Counted from the stretch's first letter, positions 7,157-15,252 are shown. The stretch: DNA of 20,540 nt from an uncultured Clostridium sp. (GCA_902464345.1 CABQJA010000019.1:1-20540); one strand, 5' to 3'. Notes: generated by a model not told the origin, from the sequence alone. A program made the numbers and translations.

Positions 7157-8965
7157 TCAGCTCCGAATCTGTCCGTTTCCGTGAATAATGTACTTGCTGG
7201 ATGTCAATGCCAGTAGTCCCATCGGTCCTCTGGCATGTAGCTTCTGCGTACTGATTCCGATTTCTGCACCAAATCCGAATTCAAATCCATCCGTAAAACG
7301 TGTAGATGCATTTACATAAACACAAGCAGAATCGATTCCCTCTGTAAATGCTTTTGCTGCCTCTTCATTTTCCGTAATAATTGCCTCGGAATGTCCGGTA
7401 CTGTACCGGTTAATATGATCAATTGCCTCATATACGGACTTTACAATCTTAACAGAGATGATCTTTGCCAGATATTCCCGACCATAATCTTCCTCCGTGG
7501 CTGCCTTTACCTTTGCACTGATTGCCTGTACCCGTTCATCACCTCGAATCTCACAGCCCTCCTTCTGGAGGTCTTCTACCAGAAGAGGAATTACCTTATC
7601 AGCTATTTTTTCGTGAATGACCAGTGATTCACAGGCGTTGCAGACACCCAGCCGCTGCAGCTTCGCATTATGAACGATTGGTACTGCTTTCTGAACATCC
7701 GCATACCGGTCGATATAGATATGGCAGTTACCGGTACCGGTCTCAATGACCGGAATCGTTGACTGCTCCACAACTGTCTGGATCAGCCCGGCCCCGCCTC
7801 TCGGAATCAATACATCAATGTACTGCTTCATTTTCATAAATCTGGCGGCCACCTCTCTGCTGGTATCTTCGATCAGACAGATTGCATTTTCATCCACATC
7901 CATGGACTTCAATGCCTTGCGGATAACGGTCACCAATGCCTGATTGGTATAGATTGCATCACTTCCGCCGCGCAGAACGACTGCATTTCCGGTTTTAAAA
8001 CATAAAGAAAATGCATCCACGGTTACATTTGGTCTGGATTCATAGATAATACCGATCACACCAAACGGTACCCGGACCTGCTCAATATGCAGTCCGTTCG
8101 GGCGATCAAATCTTGAAATAACCGTACCAACCGGATCGGTCAGACTGACAACCTGAATAACGCCCTCTATAATTCCGTGCATTCTCTGCTCATTTAAGGA
8201 TAGCCGGTCGATCAGTGCCTCTGCCATACCGTTTTTTCTGGCATTTGCGATATCCTTTGCATTTGCCTTCAGGATCAGCTCCTGCTGTTCCTCCAGTGCC
8301 TTGCTTACCTTAAGCAGGCAGGCGTTCTTCTTTGCTGTATCCAGCAGATTCAGTGTCCGTGCCGCCTGTTTGGCATTCCGACAGACTTCTTCCAGATTAA
8401 ATTCCTTTGGCTTCATAATTACCCTGCTTTCTGTAACGACCATATCCGGTCTGACATCATGCACTTCCCGCTTGATCCGGCCTACGATCTGAAAATCATA
8501 TGCCAGCGCGACCTTTTTCATGCGGGGATGTGCGGATAAATAGCGATCATAATAGCCTTTACCATATCCGATCCGGTTGCAGCTTAAGTCAAATGCAACA
8601 CCCGGCATGATCACCAGGCTTTCCTCATCCTCAACTGCCTCGGTTCCGGTTGGTTCCCAGATATCATACGCCCCCTGCTCCATATCCGTTTCATCGGTAA
8701 AATAATAGAACTCCATTGTATCACCGCTGACTCTCGGTGCAGCAAGCCGTTTCCCGTTTTCCTTACAGTACCGGATGATCTCTGTCGTATCGATCTCATT
8801 TCCCGCCGGCATATAAACACATACGGTTTTGGCTTCTATCAGCTCCGGAAACTGTAATACCTTGGATACACATGCTTCCGAGCGTTCCTTTACTTCCTCT
8901 TTTTTCAGAGCCAGACGCATCTCCTTGATTGCATTCCGGGTCATCTTTTTATTTGTCGATTGCAT
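7157..8965 (-). CDS. proA: Fused 5-formyltetrahydrofolate cyclo-ligase and glutamate-5-semialdehyde dehydrogenase (ProA)
   Basis: One open frame of 602 codons joins two enzymes. Residues 1-183 are a complete 5-formyltetrahydrofolate cyclo-ligase (MTHFS/YgfA type), which converts 5-formyl-THF to 5,10-methenyl-THF using ATP; PGVAFDLSCNRIGYGKGYYDRYL is its signature region. Residues 184-602 are a full-length ProA, which reduces gamma-glutamyl phosphate to glutamate-5-semialdehyde with NADPH. ProA shows PFGVIGIIYESRPNV, the catalytic Cys442 in GVCNACES, and GFGAEIGISTQKLHARGP. The ProA part begins exactly at an internal ATG (8416) preceded by GCAGGG, and 419 residues is normal ProA length. The ATG at 8965 is preferred over TTG 8977; ATG 8944 is also possible. 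The start overlaps the DUF896 gene by 17 bp. The frame is continuous in this sequence, but a one-base change at 8422-8424 would split it. Confidence 0.92.
   Translation of the reverse strand: MQSTNKKMTRNAIKEMRLALKKEEVKERSEACVSKVLQFPELIEAKTVCVYMPAGNEIDTTEIIRYCKENGKRLAAPRVSGDTMEFYYFTDETDMEQGAYDIWEPTGTEAVEDEESLVIMPGVAFDLSCNRIGYGKGYYDRYLSAHPRMKKVALAYDFQIVGRIKREVHDVRPDMVVTESRVIMKPKEFNLEEVCRNAKQAARTLNLLDTAKKNACLLKVSKALEEQQELILKANAKDIANARKNGMAEALIDRLSLNEQRMHGIIEGVIQVVSLTDPVGTVISRFDRPNGLHIEQVRVPFGVIGIIYESRPNVTVDAFSLCFKTGNAVVLRGGSDAIYTNQALVTVIRKALKSMDVDENAICLIEDTSREVAARFMKMKQYIDVLIPRGGAGLIQTVVEQSTIPVIETGTGNCHIYIDRYADVQKAVPIVHNAKLQRLGVCNACESLVIHEKIADKVIPLLVEDLQKEGCEIRGDERVQAISAKVKAATEEDYGREYLAKIISVKIVKSVYEAIDHINRYSTGHSEAIITENEEAAKAFTEGIDSACVYVNASTRFTDGFEFGFGAEIGISTQKLHARGPMGLLALTSSKYIIHGNGQIRS
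8414..8430 (-). promoter_or_regulatory. Possible internal ribosome-binding site and ProA start inside the fused ORF
   Basis: On the minus strand AGCAGGG lies five bases before an in-frame ATG at 8416-8414, at the boundary between the cyclo-ligase and ProA domains. Initiation here would give a free ProA of 419 residues, the usual family length. The ribosome-binding site is moderate, and use of this start is an inference. Confidence 0.4.
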
Positions 8966-9176
8966 AAGAGCCACCAACTTCCTTTAAATTCTTAATTGTG
9001 CCATCCGGATACTCCACAACCGTATTATCCAGGGTCCGTTTCACATTCTTCCGGATTGCCTGCAGATACTCCTGACGAAGCTTTGCCTGTTCCTTCTTCT
9101 CAGCGTCTGTCAGGCCTTCTGCGGTTTTTGATTTATGATATAATTCATTGATTCTTGCAACTTTCTCTTCGGTCAT
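8949..9176 (-). CDS. DUF896 (UPF0291, YnzC-like) protein
   Basis: This 75-residue cytoplasmic protein has the DUF896 pattern: ARINELYHKSK, a charged turn, then EQAKLRQEYLQAIRKNVKRTL, which should form a two-helix hairpin. It is followed by a short DUF896-like tail (VEYPDGT). The family resembles Bacillus subtilis YnzC, whose biochemical role is not established. The ATG at 9176 has a strong AAGGAGG and overlaps the proB stop in an ATGA arrangement, which implies translational coupling. Its own end overlaps the start of the cyclo-ligase/ProA ORF. It therefore sits inside the proline block, although nothing in its sequence suggests an enzyme of that pathway. Confidence 0.9.
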   Translation of the reverse strand: MTEEKVARINELYHKSKTAEGLTDAEKKEQAKLRQEYLQAIRKNVKRTLDNTVVEYPDGTIKNLKEVGGSYAIDK

Positions 9177-10021
9177 TGATGAACCTCCTTCAGATAATTT
9201 TCCAGCTTAAACGGATGCTCCGGATGTGCATGGAAAATAGTTCCCACATCTTTTCCCTGAAACAGATCCGAAAGGATCCCGATATCCTCTCCGTTCAGAA
9301 TTACCATATCGGCGCCGACTGCGGTTGCGATCGTTGCCGCTGTTATCTTGGTTGCCATTCCACCGGTTCCGAGATTGGTAGAAACCCCTTTTCCCATGGC
9401 ACGCAGCTCATCTGTGATCTCATCTACCTCTGAGATCAGAACCGCATCCTTATTGTAATGCGGATCGTCTGTATAAAGACCGTCAATATCCGACATCAGG
9501 ATCAGGCAGTCTGCCTTCACCAGTGCCGCTACAATTGCAGACAGGGTATCATTATCACCGAACTCAATCTCTTCTGTCGCAACGGTATCATTCTCATTTA
9601 CAACCGGAATAATGCCAAGTTGTAATAACTCATTAAACGTATTGACAGAATTACGGCGGCGTTCCTCTGAAGTAATAACATCAAACGTCAGCAATACCTG
9701 TGCAGAACCCTGATGATATTCTGAAAACAGCTTCTGATATACCATCATCAGCTGACCCTGTCCGACTGCGGCACAGGCCTGCTTCATGGAAGTGGTTTTC
9801 GGTCGTTCAAATAATCCGAGTGCCTTGGCTCCGACACCGATCGCACCGGAGGATACCAGGATAACATCCTTTCCCTGATTTCTTAAATCGCATAAAAATC
9901 GTACCAGCTTTTCCAGCTTTACATAATCCAAATTCTGTGTATTACTATGTACCAGCGAAGATGAACCGATCTTAACAACAATCCGGTTCTTTCTCGCCAG
10001 TTCTTCCCGAATCCTGCTCAT
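9173..10021 (-). CDS. proB: Glutamate 5-kinase, short form without PUA domain
   Basis: ProB phosphorylates glutamate at the gamma-carboxyl group, the first and usually feedback-inhibited step of proline synthesis. The amino-acid-kinase fold is complete: VVKIGSSSLV near the N-terminus, VSSGAIGVGAKALG, the substrate loop NENDTVATEEIEFGDNDTLSA, MSDIDGLYTDDP, and GTGGMATKITAA. The protein ends right after the kinase domain at 282 residues. The approximately 370-residue form in E. coli carries an extra C-terminal PUA domain, which is absent here. I chose the ATG at 10021 because AAAGGAG lies six bases upstream. The earlier ATG at 10045, overlapping the previous stop, has no ribosome-binding site. 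The gene is coupled to the DUF896 gene, and the ProA half of the next ORF supplies the following step. Confidence 0.96.
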   Translation of the reverse strand: MSRIREELARKNRIVVKIGSSSLVHSNTQNLDYVKLEKLVRFLCDLRNQGKDVILVSSGAIGVGAKALGLFERPKTTSMKQACAAVGQGQLMMVYQKLFSEYHQGSAQVLLTFDVITSEERRRNSVNTFNELLQLGIIPVVNENDTVATEEIEFGDNDTLSAIVAALVKADCLILMSDIDGLYTDDPHYNKDAVLISEVDEITDELRAMGKGVSTNLGTGGMATKITAATIATAVGADMVILNGEDIGILSDLFQGKDVGTIFHAHPEHPFKLENYLKEVHQ

Positions 10022-10044
10022 TCCTGACTCCTTTTCAAACCTCA

Positions 10045-11685
10045 TTACAGGGAAGGCCCTGTATGAACCGCTATCGCTTCTGCAACCTTTATTCCATCCA
10101 CTGCGGCAGAGGTAATTCCACCGGCATATCCGGCCCCCTCACCACATGGATAAACTCCTTTATAATTACTGTAAAATACTTCATTCCGTTCAATCCTGAC
10201 CGGAGATGATGTCCGGCTTTCAATACCGCAGAGAACCGCATCCTCCGATGCAAAGCCCGGTATCCGGTGATCAAAAGCCATAACGCCCTTTATTATAGCA
10301 TTATTCACAAACTTAGGCAAACAGTCATTTAAATTTGCAAATGCATACTGTCCCTTAATATCCGGGATAATCGTACCACAGGCGGTCGATATCCGGTTTC
10401 TTTTATAATCCCCGAATAACTGCAGCGGTACTTTTCCGTTTCCCGCCTGATAGGCCGCCCGCTCCCAGTAACGCTGAAACTCCATACCGGCTAACGGTCC
10501 CGTTCCGTCGAAATCCTCCGGCGTAACATTTACAACAATCGCACTGTTGGAATTTCTGGCATTTCTGGCACGATAGCTCATACCGTTTACTGCAGTCATC
10601 CCCGGCTCTGAGGATGCGTTTACAATATGTCCGCCCGGGCACATGCAGAAGGAATATACCGCCCTGCCCTCTTCGGTCTGATGGGTCAGCTTATAATCTG
10701 CAGCCGGAAGAAGCTTTGCTTCCGGAGAATCCCCATATTGTGCACGCTGGATCATTTCAGCCGGGTGCTCGATCCGGAGTCCGACCGCAAATGCCTTCGG
10801 ACTCATCCGGAATGCCCGCTGCTGCAGCATTTCAAAGGTATCTCTTGCACTATGTCCGATTGCCAGAACAAGGCAGTCACACGGAATCGCATGCATGCCC
10901 TGTGCATCTTTTACTGTAACGGAACAAACTCTGTCTGCATCGGCAGTATCCTTCTCAAACGCTATATCTGTCAGACAGGTCTGAAACAATACCTGTCCTC
11001 CCAGACGAATGATCTCATTTCTCATATTCTTTACAACATCCCGCAACCGGTCCGTTCCGATATGCGGTTTGTTTACATATAAAATATCCTCCGGTGCTCC
11101 AAAGCTCACAAAGGTATGGAGCACCTCCCCAATCCGGCCGGTCTTGTCATGGATCATTGTATTCAGCTTACCGTCCGAAAAGGTTCCGGCACCACCTTCC
11201 CCAAACTGTACATTACAGTCCGGATTTAAGGCACCGCCATCCCAAAAGGACTGGATTTCCCGAACCCGATGCTCCACATCCATCCCGCGTTCTAACAGGA
11301 TCGGATGATATCCGGCCTTTGCAAGCTGATATCCACAAAATAATCCGGCCGGTCCGGTACCGACGATGATCGGTGGATGTTGTAATGCAGGTTTATCCTC
11401 TATAGAGGCATGCAGAATCTGAGCAGAGAAATCATATTTTTTACCAGATGTTAACATAATATTTTTATTGTTTAGCAATTTTCGGATTTCCTGCTGCGTG
11501 AATCCGGTTTCCGGAATTTCTACAGAATAGCTGTAATGCAGCTTCTGTTTATCCCTCGCATCCAGAGACTGCTTTATAATCGTATATGTTTTTATTTCCC
11601 GGTTTCGCAGCACCTTGCAGATTGCTTTTTGCAGATCCTGCTCCGTATGCTGAACCGGTAATTTGATCTGATTAATTCGTATCAT
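10045..11685 (-). CDS. FAD-dependent dehydrogenase, COG2509 type
   Basis: This 546-residue flavoprotein is of the uncharacterised FAD-dependent dehydrogenase family COG2509. An N-terminal region of about 100 residues, with an HTEQDLQKAICKVLRNREI pattern, precedes the dinucleotide-binding motif IIVGTGPAGLFCGYQLAKAG (GTGPAG at residues 109-114). The middle contains NVQFGEGGAGTFSDGKLNT and MCPGGHIVNASSE, and the C-terminus has the FAD-contacting GEGAGYAGGITSAAVDG. Substrate and physiological role are unknown for the family. No signal peptide or membrane segment is seen. It overlaps the preceding flavoprotein gene by 14 bp, and a short hairpin at 10046-10063 covers its stop codon just before proB. 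Family assignment is firm; function is not. Confidence 0.9.
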   Translation of the reverse strand: MIRINQIKLPVQHTEQDLQKAICKVLRNREIKTYTIIKQSLDARDKQKLHYSYSVEIPETGFTQQEIRKLLNNKNIMLTSGKKYDFSAQILHASIEDKPALQHPPIIVGTGPAGLFCGYQLAKAGYHPILLERGMDVEHRVREIQSFWDGGALNPDCNVQFGEGGAGTFSDGKLNTMIHDKTGRIGEVLHTFVSFGAPEDILYVNKPHIGTDRLRDVVKNMRNEIIRLGGQVLFQTCLTDIAFEKDTADADRVCSVTVKDAQGMHAIPCDCLVLAIGHSARDTFEMLQQRAFRMSPKAFAVGLRIEHPAEMIQRAQYGDSPEAKLLPAADYKLTHQTEEGRAVYSFCMCPGGHIVNASSEPGMTAVNGMSYRARNARNSNSAIVVNVTPEDFDGTGPLAGMEFQRYWERAAYQAGNGKVPLQLFGDYKRNRISTACGTIIPDIKGQYAFANLNDCLPKFVNNAIIKGVMAFDHRIPGFASEDAVLCGIESRTSSPVRIERNEVFYSNYKGVYPCGEGAGYAGGITSAAVDGIKVAEAIAVHTGPSL

Positions 11686-12910
11686 TTATACTCTGTCCTG
11701 CCCTTCTTCCGCTTTCCCATGCCCACATCAGATTGTAGCCACCACAACAACCGTCCACATCTAACAGCTCACCTGTTAAATAACAGCCTGGACATACCGT
11801 TGATTCCATCGTATCCAGATCTATTTCTGCCAACGGAATACCACCTGCTGTCACCTGGGCCTGTTCCAAAGTATTGGTACCGGTAATATCTGCCGGAAAG
11901 CTTTTGATCATCTGGATCAGCCGGTTCCTGTCCTCCGGTTTTAAATGACGGATTTCCGTTTCTTCCGAAATTCCCTGATATTTCAACACATAACGTGCCA
12001 GCTTCTCCGGAATAATACCGGATAAAACCGAACCGATATTGCGGTATCCGGATATCTGTCTGGCCTGTTTAAGCAGTGCCAAAAGCTCCTGCTCCGATAA
12101 TTCCACACATAAATCCAGATCGATCCGCACCTGCTTTCGCGTATGTAATGCCGGTCCCACATATCTGGACAGATTAAATACAGCAATCCCGGAAAGTCCG
12201 TACTGTGTAAACTGTATTTCACCACTTTCGACTGCAATTCGCTGACCATCGATCAAAAGGGACGCCTGTCCCTTGGCACGAATGCCCTGCAGCTTCTGAA
12301 AACCGGATGCTTGTACCTTTAACCCGCACAGGGATGGCAGACACGGTGTTACGGAATGCCCAAGCAGTCCGGCCAGCTTATATCCGGAGCCATCACTGCC
12401 GTGCTGCGGAGACGCAGCCCCTCCGGTGGCGAGCACCAGCTTTCTGCATTGATATCGTTCTTTATTCGTATAAATCTGAAAACAGTTTCGTTTCTTATTC
12501 CATTCTACAGATGTTACATAGGTATCACATTGGATACGTCCGCCCAGTCCTGCTACTGTCTGTTCCATAGCATGAACGACAGTACCCGCCTGCTCAGAGT
12601 GCGGATACAGATATCCGTTCCGTTCCGTGAACGGAATGCCGATCTCGCGAAAAAACCGCTCCACAGAGGCTGCGGCGGTTTCCGGAACGACAGACCGGAT
12701 CTGTTCATATCCGGAAGCTCCCATAGAATGATATTTATCGGCACTGATGTTGCGATTTGCCAGATTACACTTGCCGTTCCCGGATGCATAAATCTTCTTA
12801 CCTGCCTTTTCTTTTCCCTCCAGAATCAGACAGGAAATTCCACGTCGTCCCAGTTCGATCCCGCATGCAAGCCCGGATGCACCGGCTCCGATAATCACTA
12901 CCTCTTCCAT
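11672..12910 (-). CDS. HI0933/YhiN-family FAD-binding flavoprotein (COG2081)
   Basis: This 412-residue protein starts with a classical FAD-binding Rossmann motif, VVIIGAGASGLACGIELGRRG. The family-diagnostic KKIYASGNGKCNLANRN lies around residues 43-60. Further family features are LVLATGGAASPQHGSDGSGY, the central FTQYGLSGIAVFNLSR and the C-terminal LDVDGCCGGYNLMWAWESG, which closes the FAD site. The family has been annotated as aminoacetone-oxidase-like, but its true substrate is not established. The ATG at 12910 has AAAGGA upstream. The gene comes 20 bp after the BofC-like gene and overlaps the COG2509 gene by 14 bp. Two unrelated-subfamily flavoproteins produced in tandem suggests linked roles, though the sequence does not show what these are. 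Confidence 0.92.
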   Translation of the reverse strand: MEEVVIIGAGASGLACGIELGRRGISCLILEGKEKAGKKIYASGNGKCNLANRNISADKYHSMGASGYEQIRSVVPETAAASVERFFREIGIPFTERNGYLYPHSEQAGTVVHAMEQTVAGLGGRIQCDTYVTSVEWNKKRNCFQIYTNKERYQCRKLVLATGGAASPQHGSDGSGYKLAGLLGHSVTPCLPSLCGLKVQASGFQKLQGIRAKGQASLLIDGQRIAVESGEIQFTQYGLSGIAVFNLSRYVGPALHTRKQVRIDLDLCVELSEQELLALLKQARQISGYRNIGSVLSGIIPEKLARYVLKYQGISEETEIRHLKPEDRNRLIQMIKSFPADITGTNTLEQAQVTAGGIPLAEIDLDTMESTVCPGCYLTGELLDVDGCCGGYNLMWAWESGRRAGQSINDTN

Positions 12911-12930
12911 CTAGTATCCTTTCTGCTGTT

Positions 12931-13524
12931 TCAACTGGAATACGTCTGCAGAAAATCAAAAAGCTCCCTTTCATTTTCCACACGGATTCCTCCTACCAGC
13001 TCCGACTGTATCTCCTGTGGCAGCATCCACAGTTCAATATTGGTATATTCATAAACCGTTTCCCTGTCAGCCGTATATACAATCACTGCATTATCTTTTA
13101 CTGCCAGTATATACCCCTGATCTTCCGGTGGTTCCCCATAATATTTGGCCAGGGTAACCTGCTCCGGAGAAAAAGACTCCAGAACCATACGCTCCAGTCC
13201 CTGCTTTTTCTCGGTATCCGATGCATGCTCCCGGTATTCCTTGGCATAAATCAGCATATCCAGCCGGTTATTCCCCATCAGCTCTGCACCGGGACTGCAC
13301 TCTGTCCGTTCGATCAAAGCACCGGATGCATCATAGCTTTCCATGATAATACAGGTATCTCTTGTCACCCGCTCTGCCTTTTGGTCTACCGGAACACTGG
13401 ATGATATATCAGAATCGGAATGTCTGTCTGCCTGTTGCTTACACTGCCTGAAAAAACTGATCTGATATCCTATGATCAGAGCCAGCAGACAAATACCGGT
13501 TCCTAAAATTAATTTCTTCCACAT
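12931..13524 (-). CDS. Membrane-anchored protein with BofC-like C-terminal domain
   Basis: This is a 197-residue protein with one N-terminal membrane segment (about residues 4-25) followed by a polar Ser/Asp-rich stretch, so it is probably an extracytoplasmic domain tethered to the membrane. The last 75 or so residues (GYILAVKDNAVIVYTADR, YEYTNIELWMLPQEIQ, ELFDFLQTYSS) resemble the C-terminal domain of BofC-like proteins of Clostridia. In Bacillus, BofC restrains the SpoIVB signalling protease at the sigma-K checkpoint. Whether this protein does so is an inference by resemblance. Cys28 follows the membrane segment but is not in a convincing lipobox. The ATG at 13524 has AGGAGG about 8 bases upstream, partly inside a weak hairpin. 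Confidence 0.6.
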   Translation of the reverse strand: MWKKLILGTGICLLALIIGYQISFFRQCKQQADRHSDSDISSSVPVDQKAERVTRDTCIIMESYDASGALIERTECSPGAELMGNNRLDMLIYAKEYREHASDTEKKQGLERMVLESFSPEQVTLAKYYGEPPEDQGYILAVKDNAVIVYTADRETVYEYTNIELWMLPQEIQSELVGGIRVENERELFDFLQTYSS

Positions 13525-13584
13525 ATAGATTCCCTCCTGAAAAGATTATTTCCAGGTTTCGGCAATCTATACCGTTAAATATCG

Positions 13585-15252
13585 CTAGTCATCTTCGTTT
13601 ATATCCATATCATGGAGCAGATGCAGCTTCTTTGCAATCCTTACTATCGTATGTCCCTTCGGCATACTGAGCAGCTCCTCTTCCGTAATTCCGTTGAACA
13701 GGAACAATGCCACAAAATAGGTCAGAATTCCAAGTGCAAAGGCAACTAAGAAGGCAATCGCATTACTGTTTAAGAAATGATTGATAATATAATAAACAGC
13801 CCAGCAGATCAGTGCCATAAAGACTGCCGCAATCCCCGGGATCAGAAAGATCTTCTTGATCTCCAGACGGAAATCCAGTCTCCGGTACATGGAAATCAGA
13901 TTCATCACACACAGGACAACCGCAAAAACAACCGTGGCGATCATAAGTCCCCAGACCTTCATATCAAATACATACATCAGAACAAATGCCAGAATGGTAT
14001 GGATGACCAGTGCAATTGCCGAATGGATAACCGGCAGCCGCAGATAATCCGTAGCCTGGAGAATGGCATTGGTAATCGTCGATAATGCAAAGAAGAACAC
14101 AAAGGAGCTTCCATAAAGCATCAGATTCCCTGCCAGCTCCGGATACCGGGTACTCGTGCCGAAGATCAGCTGGATGGCAGGGCCACCGAGTACCGCCATA
14201 CCAAAGGTACACGGAATCGCAATCAGCATTGTAACCTTGATCGCAAGACTTGCCTTTCGCTGAATACCGCTGTAATCGCCCTGAGATTTGGCAGCTGCAA
14301 TATTCGGGAGCATCGCAGAGGATAACGCATTTGCCATAGCTACCGGAATATTTACAAGCAACAGATACTTGCCTGTATAGATTCCGTGCATAGACTGGAT
14401 ATCCACCTGCTGATAACCTAACTTCTCCATGACCGCATAAATCATATAATTGTCAATAAACGGACTCACGTTATAAAGAGCTGCACTTAACACCATCGGG
14501 GTTACGGTCAGCACGATCATTTTAAAGATATCCGAATAAGAATCAATCGGTGCCTTCTGTCCGCATCGTACCTTTTTCTTCATAGACGGACGATACATGA
14601 AATAAATCAGGACAACAAAAGCCAGTCCGGCAACCACACCGGCACCGGTTCCCAGTGTACTTCCCATAGCGCCCCTGGACGGAAGTACATCCTCCGGATC
14701 CTCTGTCATGTATGGTCGAACCAGCAGATACGCTGCCAGTACACTGACGATCGCATTAAAGATCTGCTCAAAAATCTGCGAAATCGAGGTCGGGATCATG
14801 GTTCCCTGTCCCTGGAATAATCCACGGAAAGTTCCTAATATCGCTGAAAAAAAGATCACCGGTGCAAGCACCCGAAGAACCGGAACCGCCGCCTCGGATT
14901 TTACAAGGATCGGTGCTGCCACATAGCAGAAAACAGCGGCAATCAGTCCTACAATCACTGCATAAATCAAAGAACATTTAAAAATCCGCTCTGAATTAAC
15001 ATATTCCTTTTTGGAATTTTTGGCCGCAAGCATTTTGGAAATAGCCACCGGAAGACTATACGAAGAAATGATCAATATAATACTGTACACGGAATATGCA
15101 CTGTCATATAAGCTGTTTCCCCGGTCTCCAATAATGTGGGTAAGCGGAATTCTGTATATCATGCCGATGATCCGGACAACGATTCCGGCAATGGCAAGAA
15201 TGCCGCCCTGAATCAGAAAATTATTCTGACGGCTGCTCTTTGAGTTACTCAT
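13585..15252 (-). CDS. SpoVB/MurJ-type polysaccharide or lipid II flippase (MOP superfamily)
   Basis: This is a 555-residue integral membrane protein with about 13-14 hydrophobic segments. It starts with the FLIQGGILAIAGIVVRIIGMIYRIPLTHIIG block shared by SpoVB, YkvU, YabM and YtgP. Relatives move lipid-linked cell-wall or polysaccharide precursors across the cytoplasmic membrane; SpoVB serves spore-cortex formation and YtgP is a MurJ-type lipid II flippase. Sequence alone does not decide which role applies. FRGLFQGQGTMIPTSISQIFEQ around residues 135-155 is a characteristic loop of the group. The ATG at 15252 has AAGGAG upstream. It is placed 38 bp after cdd and 60 bp before the BofC-like gene. 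Confidence 0.9.
   Translation of the reverse strand: MSNSKSSRQNNFLIQGGILAIAGIVVRIIGMIYRIPLTHIIGDRGNSLYDSAYSVYSIILIISSYSLPVAISKMLAAKNSKKEYVNSERIFKCSLIYAVIVGLIAAVFCYVAAPILVKSEAAVPVLRVLAPVIFFSAILGTFRGLFQGQGTMIPTSISQIFEQIFNAIVSVLAAYLLVRPYMTEDPEDVLPSRGAMGSTLGTGAGVVAGLAFVVLIYFMYRPSMKKKVRCGQKAPIDSYSDIFKMIVLTVTPMVLSAALYNVSPFIDNYMIYAVMEKLGYQQVDIQSMHGIYTGKYLLLVNIPVAMANALSSAMLPNIAAAKSQGDYSGIQRKASLAIKVTMLIAIPCTFGMAVLGGPAIQLIFGTSTRYPELAGNLMLYGSSFVFFFALSTITNAILQATDYLRLPVIHSAIALVIHTILAFVLMYVFDMKVWGLMIATVVFAVVLCVMNLISMYRRLDFRLEIKKIFLIPGIAAVFMALICWAVYYIINHFLNSNAIAFLVAFALGILTYFVALFLFNGITEEELLSMPKGHTIVRIAKKLHLLHDMDINEDD

Noticed and set aside
10046..10063. Hairpin with a 7-bp stem and 4-nt loop across the COG2509 stop codon, just before proB
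   Set aside because: It is short, has no T-run, and overlaps coding sequence. It may affect coupling to proB but is too common a structure to call a regulator.
10627..11082. A 151-codon plus-strand frame
   Set aside because: It is fully antisense to the COG2509 flavoprotein, with no family resemblance and no conserved pattern.
12356..13054. A 232-codon open frame on the plus strand
   Set aside because: It lies antisense across the HI0933-type gene and the BofC-like gene. It has no recognisable domain, and the minus-strand genes have clear motifs and ribosome-binding sites, so it is a shadow frame.
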